Part shown: positions 58,249 to 64,000 of the stretch, in pieces
Numbering within the stretch: the first letter of the stretch is position 1
How the letters are laid out: every line of letters begins with the position of its first letter
Assembly (NCBI GenBank): GCA_001949185.1
Contig: BDGG01000002.1
Coordinates: 3,775,427-3,839,426, forward strand
Length of the DNA: 64,000 nucleotides
Direction: 5' to 3'
From: Ramazzottius varieornatus
Taxonomy: Eukaryota; Tardigrada; Eutardigrada; Parachela; Ramazzottiidae
The notes under the pieces: generated by a model
What the model was told of the DNA's origin: nothing
Databases searched by the model: none
What the model saw: the letters and a program-made list of their open reading frames with translations, nothing else
Made by a program: the position numbers and the translations under genes

Positions 58249-59988
58249 TTAGTCTCCCTGCAGAATTAGTTCAAGGTTCTTTTGCGAGTCCCCATCTTTG
58301 CTGGTAACTTCAGCCCCGTCTTCGCTAAGTTTCTGCGCTTTTGTGAAGTAAGTATTCTCGGATAGCGATGAATCCCACTGCGCGACTTCATCGATAAGCC
58401 CGGTCAGTTCTTCCTGACTCACAATCCGTTTTGCTGCCATGTCTACGTTTTTAATCTTTTTCCCGCATCCCAGTCTTTCCACCATCTCAGCATTACCGTG
58501 CTGGTCGGCACACATTGGCTATAAATTGAAGCAGCAGGATTAGTACTCTGGCTCATCCAAAAAGCTAAAAGGTTTCACCGAACAGAGCCACCTATGATGC
58601 AGAAAGTACAAGATTGTTCCCTCGAGTGGCTCACCCTTCCACCCAGTAATAATGAAGATGTGGGCCACTTGAGACAAAGATCCTGTATATGTTGTTTGCC
58701 CAGACAAATGACAGCCAAATGATCGGAACCTACCCATGCGAGTATTGGTACGCCAAAAGATATTCCTTCCAACGTGCTGTTCCACCCGCAGTGACTGACA
58801 AACAGCCGTGTCGCTTTGTGCTTCAGGATGGTTGTTTGGGGAGCCCATGCCAAAATCAAAAACGGACATCCGGTTGTTTGAAATTGGCTTTTAATTGCTT
58901 CTTTAACGCCTTGTGACAAAGGTGCCTGGTACGCCGATTTGAGCGCCCAGATGAATGGTCGATTCATGGCTCTCAGTGTCTCACAGAGTATCAGAAGTTG
59001 ATTCTCCTTCGGTGCTAGCATCGAACCAAAGGACACGTAAACAACGGATCTTTCCTTTTGCTTGTCAAGCCATCTCGATACTTGAGAGGTTTCTGAGTGC
59101 TTCATTGGATCGTCAGGGCTATGAGCAACAACTGGTCCGACACATCCAATCTTCAGCTTAGTGAACTCCGGGCACAGCTTTAGGACTTCTCCGCGGATGT
59201 TCGGTTCGAGCCCGGTGAACGAGTTGAACATAAGACCGGTAGCTTTGGCCAAAGACTTACGGATCTTCAAGTACTTATCTTTGAGACCTGCTGGAAGTTG
59301 GTCGGTCTTCATTTCTCCCTTAACATCTTCGTTACCGAGGGCTGTCTGTTCAGTTACTCCAAGGTACTGCATAGCCATGAAACCAGCCATGGGTGAGAAC
59401 CCAAAGATCGGTATGTTTTGCTCCACTGCGGCGGTAAATGGCGCGTCGCAGATAAAAACATCGCTGATGATGACGTCGACGGAAGGAATATCAGCAATTC
59501 GGCGGGAGTAGCCATTTCTCGTACTTTTGACAGGCAAGCTGGATATCAAGTCTCTGATCGCAACACTTAATCTGTTGGAAACGAGTACAAGATCATCGGC
59601 GGACAAGCATTCGTCATGCGAACTCTGGATTCCATCTTTCAGGAGAAATAAACGTATCCTCTTCTCGTCAGCCGGTACGACGACATTCCGCTTGTACATA
59701 TCATCCATCAGGCTCTCCGATACAGCGAACGTCACTCTGTGGCCGGCAGCTACGATCCGTCGGGAAAGTTCCAGTAGAGGGGTGACATGTCCAAAAGCGG
59801 GATACGAGAAGACCAAGAAGTGTTTCGCGTCTTGGTCGCTTGATACAATATTGAGCGATGGAGGCTGGAAGAGAATTTTTGGTCGTTACTTAGTAAAAGC
59901 TTTTTTTCGAAGAGAAGGAAACGAAATCAACACTCACGTCCGATCTTGGATGACCTACGTACAAGGTCGTCTGGATGAAGGTATGCAT
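58249..59988 (-). CDS. UDP-glycosyltransferase of plant/bacterial type (GT1 family)
   Basis: Exons right to left: 59988-59938 (MHTFIQTTLYVGHPRSD), 59864-58734, 58518-58249; 1,452 bases, 483 residues, all phases agree. GT-B fold enzyme that moves sugar from a UDP-sugar to a small lipophilic acceptor. The N-terminal acceptor half starts FLVFSYPAFGHVTPLLELS with the catalytic histidine (GHV). The C-terminal donor half has VVYVSFGSM, WAPQTTILKH, FVSHCGWNSTLEGISFGVP and PMCADQHGNAEMV. This is the PSPG signature of plant and some bacterial enzymes (WAPQ, HCGWNS.LE, DQ..NA). Animal UGTs have WLPQ and THGGTNG plus a C-terminal membrane anchor; here HCGWNS is present and no anchor or signal peptide is seen, so it should be cytosolic. 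It carries introns, one holding a MITE copy, so it is host DNA and not contamination. Confidence 0.9.
58605..58705. repeat. Palindromic MITE-like element
   Basis: In the second intron of the glycosyltransferase gene. Arms TTCCCTCGAGTGGCTCACC and GTGGGCCACTTGAGACAAAG, loop with CAGTAATAATG. Confidence 0.65.
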
Positions 59989-60504
59989 GATGCTAGCTGG
60001 AGGTACCGTACTAGGACAAACTCTTCGTTACGGTTTGTGGAAACTTCAGAAAATTCAAAGTAGTTGTCCATAAAGAGCGAAAGGCAAGACTAGTGCGGTC
60101 ATAGTTGTAGGCCTCTGTTATATACAGGCCTCGCTCGCTGCTTGTTTTTTTTTGTTTTGGCATCCTGGCAAGCTTTATTGTTAGGCTCTTCCAAGTAGTA
60201 CGAAAACAACTTCCATTATTGTCATGTGACTCAGCTGTTTGGCGAGAACGAGCAGAAAGATTCAAGCAGAAGACTGAGACACTTTTTTCTGAAGTCTGAA
60301 CCAGGCATGTGTGGTTCTCACGACCCGGAACAAGTTTTGATCATACTACAAAGTCTAGTTCGTAATGAGTCAAGCGCACTACCTGGTAATGTGGCAATGT
60401 AGCCATTTTGGTATTAGATGAGGTGTGTGCACGCAAAACGCTCAGCACCAAGTTAATAACATGCATATGGAGGAGACGCTCTTACAAGGGAATTATGGCC
60501 GTTC

Positions 60505-60576
60505 CTACGTCACGAGCTACGTCACGAGCTACGTCACGAGCTACGTCACGAGCTACGTCACGAGCTACGTCACGAG
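60505..60576. repeat. Six-copy 12-base tandem repeat with CRE half-sites
   Basis: Six exact copies of CTACGTCACGAG. Each contains ACGTCA, the CRE/ATF half-site, spaced 12 bases apart. The open frame through it (Ser-Arg-Ala-Thr repeats) is only a result of the repeat. Confidence 0.95.
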
Positions 60577-61149
60577 CTATGCGTAGGCATCTTAGGCTTC
60601 ATGACGTGGCCGTGACGTATATGAGCAAAGTTGCAGGCTGAGCAACGTAAGACCTCGCTCCTCGTAGCGATGACGCATTAACAGCACGCTGACGTAACAT
60701 TCTTTCATTGGAGGTTTTGATAAACATCTGATCTACCTGATGTATCGGCAGGATGCCATTCCGCCTGCACTTGCGTAATGTAGCACTTCGTACTGTACAA
60801 TTCGGACAAACAGCGAGATGAAAAAAGCCTGTCAGCTGATCATCTGGGTGTCAATCAAAGCTTTTAGGCTGCGCTACGTAACTTAAGTCAACCCTAGTTT
60901 ATAACCCGACACGTGACTGATGACGTCACGGCTAGGAACGAACATTAGAAAGATGCTTGAAAAAGACGAGCTTGGACAATCAAATTTCACTGTGATATTC
61001 ACGTGCTTGATTGAATCGGGTTAACCGTTTATGCTAGTTAACTGTTAACCGTTAACCCAGCACCTACCCCGTTCGTGACGTCTCCAGTCACGTATGCAAA
61101 AGCTGGTTGTCAACCAGGGTTTTTGACTCCCGTTTAATTATCGTTTTTG

Positions 61150-61190
61150 ACGCCCATTATCGACGGTTGATTTTTTGGTACACTGTACTA
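61150..61190. repeat. Decayed end of the 35070-35230 MITE family
   Basis: The stretch GACGCCCATTATCGACGGTT followed by GATTTTTTGGTACACTGTAC resembles the right end of the element in the BLTP1 intron, including the following ACACTGTAC. No matching left end found. Confidence 0.5.
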
Positions 61191-63049
61191 TTTAGGGAGC
61201 ACGTTTTGATAACACATGCCTGTACATAACGGTTTCTCAGACCGGCGGCCGATAGTTCTGCGTAAAAATTTACGTCGGGATTCTTCGTTCGGAAAGAAAG
61301 TTCGTGGGTCGTCTCGTTCAGTACGTAGTATACGGATTGAGGCTGCTGGTGCTAGTCTAGGGTCTAGCCAACCTGCAGGATTTGAGTCTATTTACCAATG
61401 TCAGAGACCGTAAACTTTAAACACGCAGCTGTTTGTGGTGGGAGATTGTGCCATTTTTCCGTCAATCTCGGAAAAAGCATCTAATTATTCATACAGCCCG
61501 TACCCATCACGTCCAGCGATACTCCGATTGGTTTTCTGCCGGACAAAAATCTACTCAAGCAGAAAAGAGATATCTGTACCTTCGATACTGGTGTCTTTAG
61601 ATTAAAATCTGGAAGGAGTGGGTCGGTGGGAAAATCAAAACACGCAGCAACAGAACGACATGAATTAGGAAAGAAGTAAAGCAAGCTAGCTGCGAAGGCT
61701 GTGAAGGAAGAGGAGGCGGTCCGTCTCCGACTATAATGATAGGAGCTGCATCGAAATCTAACCCCTTCATTCCTGGTACTACCCTAATGCGAGGTGAGCC
61801 GAGTTATATCGAAGGCGACGTCGGTTTATTTTGAAACCACTGGCAGTAAACTAGCGAATGGACCTGGTATAACAACTGTAAACGCACGTGTGTACGCGTA
61901 CGTTTGCAAACCTTAAGAACTTTCAGAGAAGATGAGAGTGGAGAAGGGGAGAAGGTAGAGGTCCATCCATGAACTTTGACGACCAAGCGTGGTCACGAAA
62001 TTGCAGCTACGCGCGGCGTTCTCGACTTATCGTCGACGTAGGGAAGGTAGCAGTCACTGCGCCAGTTCCCTTGACGTTTCAAGAAAGCTGAGGAGATCCC
62101 GGTGGTGGGCGCCATAGGTGGCGCCACCATAGCGAAAGGAATGGAGTACGATGCGAGTCACATCACTACCGGACCAGCGGAGCGTTTTTCAAACTCCCTT
62201 TGTGAAGAGCGGAGGTGTAAGGGGTCTCCGTTGATGCTTGTGGTGACAGGAGAGAACAGGCGTGGATGAGGAGCAACGTTTCGGATTCGACAGCAGGGCA
62301 GAGAGTTCGCTCGGAGTTTGGGCAGCTGGACCTGATGGCGATTGTCGGCGGAATGGTTTGTACGAAGGCGGACCTTCATACACAGTGACCAGCTTGGCCG
62401 GTCTTGCTCGCACGCAGTCCGACCCACCGGGCTACGCCGGAAGAAATACCGTAGAATTTCTTAGTCATACGGTTTGGCCGTGGCCTTGTTGGTGTGACGG
62501 GCATACCCGTTCCTCTACCCCTCTCTTTCTGCCGGTCTTTCTGCCTGTATAAATACCAGGCGCGGTACTAGATGACAACGCCCGTTTACAGAGATTAAAA
62601 TCACAAAAACCGTGGCAAGAATTTGAATTACTGTTGAAAGCCGCATTTGAATTCATCGTAAGAAAGAGATAATCTGGTCAAGGTGAGGTACCAGACATTA
62701 CTTCTACGCGAGGGATTTTGATCAGTCGTAATTGCAGTTGAAATCGGAAGAGTCATGTGGCAAAAACACTGGCGGGAATACCAGCAGCAGTGGTGGACGT
62801 GAAGTCTTGCATTGGCCAAATAGTCGACTTCATAGTGGTTCGTTCCAACACTATGATCAGCACCCTGGTGGAAGTGGGTTGTACGTAGGTTGCCGTTGTC
62901 GGTACGGAGCGGTTGCCCAACCAAAGAACCTGTTGAGTAAGCCCACTTAGATATGATTTGCGCTTGCACACCAGCTGGCGATTCCACAACGAAATTCAAT
63001 TAATACTGTGAAAACTTACCGACGGAGTCGGGATTATCGAGTTGAAGCC

Positions 63050-64000
63050 TTACAGTCGAGACATGACCGAGACAAGGCAATTGTCCGAAAGACCTGACTG
63101 GGTCAGAACACGTCCCTCAATCACCGGCAGCTGTTCTATCAAAACGCTCATCGCAAGTAGCTTCCGGGAACCAGGGGCACAAAGCTACAAATCCGTTCTA
63201 AACACCTTGAGTTAACACCTTGAGCACGGGGCGGGAAACTCACTTTCCCGGCGCACACTCATTTGTGCGTAGCGAGTTTCCAGTTTACCTTTTGCTCCCC
63301 GTTTTTTTCCGTTTGCCCGGACAATCAACCCTTCTTGAAACTAAAACTAGCGGCCACTGGACACTGGCTCTGAAAACCTGTGTGGAATTTTTTTCCTCTT
63401 TTAACGGGATTTCGGCGTAGCCAGCAAATTAGTTTCCAGCCAGGCTCTCAGTTAGTACAGAGCCATCAAAATAATTGTTGCGCGAGCCCAAACATTTTAG
63501 CATCTTTTGACAGTTTCAGATTCGTGGAAAGATCTGCCCAGTGGTCATTAAAATAACTTTGAAGCCTGGCCGTTTTGAGTTGGCAGGTGGCGCACTCTAC
63601 ATCATATTCCAAAAATTTGGCCAATCGATGAGGTAGTGATTGGTCTAATTTGGTACCGCCGCCAAGTTTTAACCAGTCAAAACAAGGCGAAAGTGACTTT
63701 CCCGCATCGTATTCTGAAAGCACGAAATCGCGCAGTGCTCAAGGTGTTAATTGTCTTGACCGTGTGGTCCTTTTAAACTTTCGGCATTGCTTCCGGGTCC
63801 ATCTGCTTGCGAATGTCGTTGCCATCGGCAAGTGGCGCCTCCGCAGAGTTTATGAGCCAGCCGTTACCGAGAACACGGCCACTTGAACGTTCTTACCAGG
63901 ACGGGAATGTCTTTACTGGTCAAATCTTTGACCAAGACATCGACAACTGGCATGTCGAGCTGACTGGGAGGAGGAAGTTGCAAGATGAAGTTTTTGGCTG
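63050..64000 (-). CDS. Unassigned protein, C-terminal exons (partial)
   Basis: Two exons: 64000-63897 (running in from the right edge, ending ACCAGT...CCCGTCCTG|GTAAGA) and 63184-63050, which ends SVMSRL and TAA. Phases agree. Visible protein: LPPPSQLDMPVVDVLVKDL, SKDIPVL, then LLAMSVLIEQLPVIEG and GLSDNCLVSVM. It looks like a folded globular end, but I do not recognise the family. The 712-base intron is made almost wholly of two mobile pieces: a TTAA-ended element (63212-63750) and a copy of the palindromic family (63825-63880). Confidence 0.55.
63212..63750. mobile_element. 539-base non-autonomous element with TTAA ends
   Basis: The left end TTAACACCTTGAGCAC (63212-63227) and the right end GTGCTCAAGGTGTTAA (63735-63750) are exact 16-base inverted copies. 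TTAA at both ends fits the TTAA target duplication of piggyBac-type elements. Subterminal GCGGGAAAnTCACTTTC motifs also occur inverted (about 63230-63250 and 63690-63708). No transposase is coded. It lies in an intron. Confidence 0.8.
63825..63880. repeat. Palindromic MITE-like element (worn)
   Basis: Arms CGGCAAGTGGCGCC and ACACGGCCACTTGAACG, with GAGCCAGCCGTTACCG between. In the intron 63185-63896. Confidence 0.55.

Larger units (their letters stand above)
59989..63049. other. Three kilobases without a supported gene
   Basis: I find no exon chain here. Features seen: a 12-base tandem array (60505-60576), a full CRE-like palindrome TGACGTCA at 60921-60928, a palindromic GGTTAACCG/CGGTTAACC pair near 61018-61058, a decayed MITE end (61150-61190) and GGTGGCGCCACC at 62113-62124. 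A region at 62720-62890 has exon-like frames on both strands but none is convincing. Confidence 0.45.

Noticed and set aside
60505-60576. CRISPR array
   Set aside because: The 12-base repeats are contiguous with no spacers, and this is animal nuclear DNA.
60486-60641. Open frame with Ser-Arg-Ala-Thr repeats
   Set aside because: It is simply the 12-base tandem repeat read in one frame; no start, splice or homology support.
62720-62890. Exon-like frames on both strands
   Set aside because: Each strand has a stretch with fair codon use and a possible splice site, but none joins to a neighbouring exon.

Overview
The window is animal nuclear DNA. Every gene I can support is split by short GT-AG introns (mostly 50-400 bases). 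The recognisable proteins are animal ones: MAEA, two CNGB-type cyclic-nucleotide-gated channel subunits, HEI10/CCNB1IP1, the giant lipid-transfer protein BLTP1/KIAA1109/Tweek, and a cadherin-repeat protein. The compact layout (about a dozen genes in 64 kb) suggests a small-genome invertebrate; a tardigrade or similar ecdysozoan fits, but no single feature proves it. A 50-base run of N at 40831-40880 is an assembly gap inside an intron.

Layout. 1-865 (-): 3' part of a multi-pass membrane protein. 1151-1621 (-): small glycine-rich hydrophilic protein. 2223-4119 (+): MAEA, the RING-like subunit of the GID/CTLH ubiquitin ligase. 5205-11483 (+) and 16235-19931 (+): two CNGB-type channel subunits, separated by an unassigned plus-strand gene (12165-12905) and an orphan type I membrane protein (13667-14923, -). 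20744-22502 (+): meiotic crossover E3 ligase HEI10. 22913-24024 (-): coiled-coil protein, head to head with BLTP1. 24748-43992 (+): BLTP1, 40 exons, about 4,380 residues. 44771-51584 (+): secreted cadherin-repeat protein with Pro/Tyr/Gln-rich linkers, 27 exons, 1,583 residues. 52516-54551 (+): coiled-coil protein with a one-base frame break. 54750-56069 (+): broken pieces that look like LSM14 (FDF motif) and PSMD12 (C-terminus). 58249-59988 (-): a UDP-glycosyltransferase of plant/bacterial type, not animal type. 63050-64000 (-): C-terminal exons of an unassigned gene running off the edge.

Mobile DNA. A palindromic, MITE-like family with inverted copies of CAAGTGGCGCACG occurs at about 14 places. 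Thirteen are in introns or beside broken genes, nine of them in BLTP1 alone. There are also a 161-base palindromic element with 31-base inverted repeats in a BLTP1 intron, a 539-base element with TTAA-ended inverted repeats in the right-edge gene, an inverted repeat that brackets the assembly gap, and several short tandem repeats.

Gene models were built by hand from splice consensus, reading-frame continuity and remembered family sequences. For the main genes the summed exon length is a multiple of three, which is an independent check. The most interesting items are the plant-type glycosyltransferase, the paired CNGB-like subunits with unusual pore filters, the cadherin-like secreted protein and the intron-loving hairpin family.
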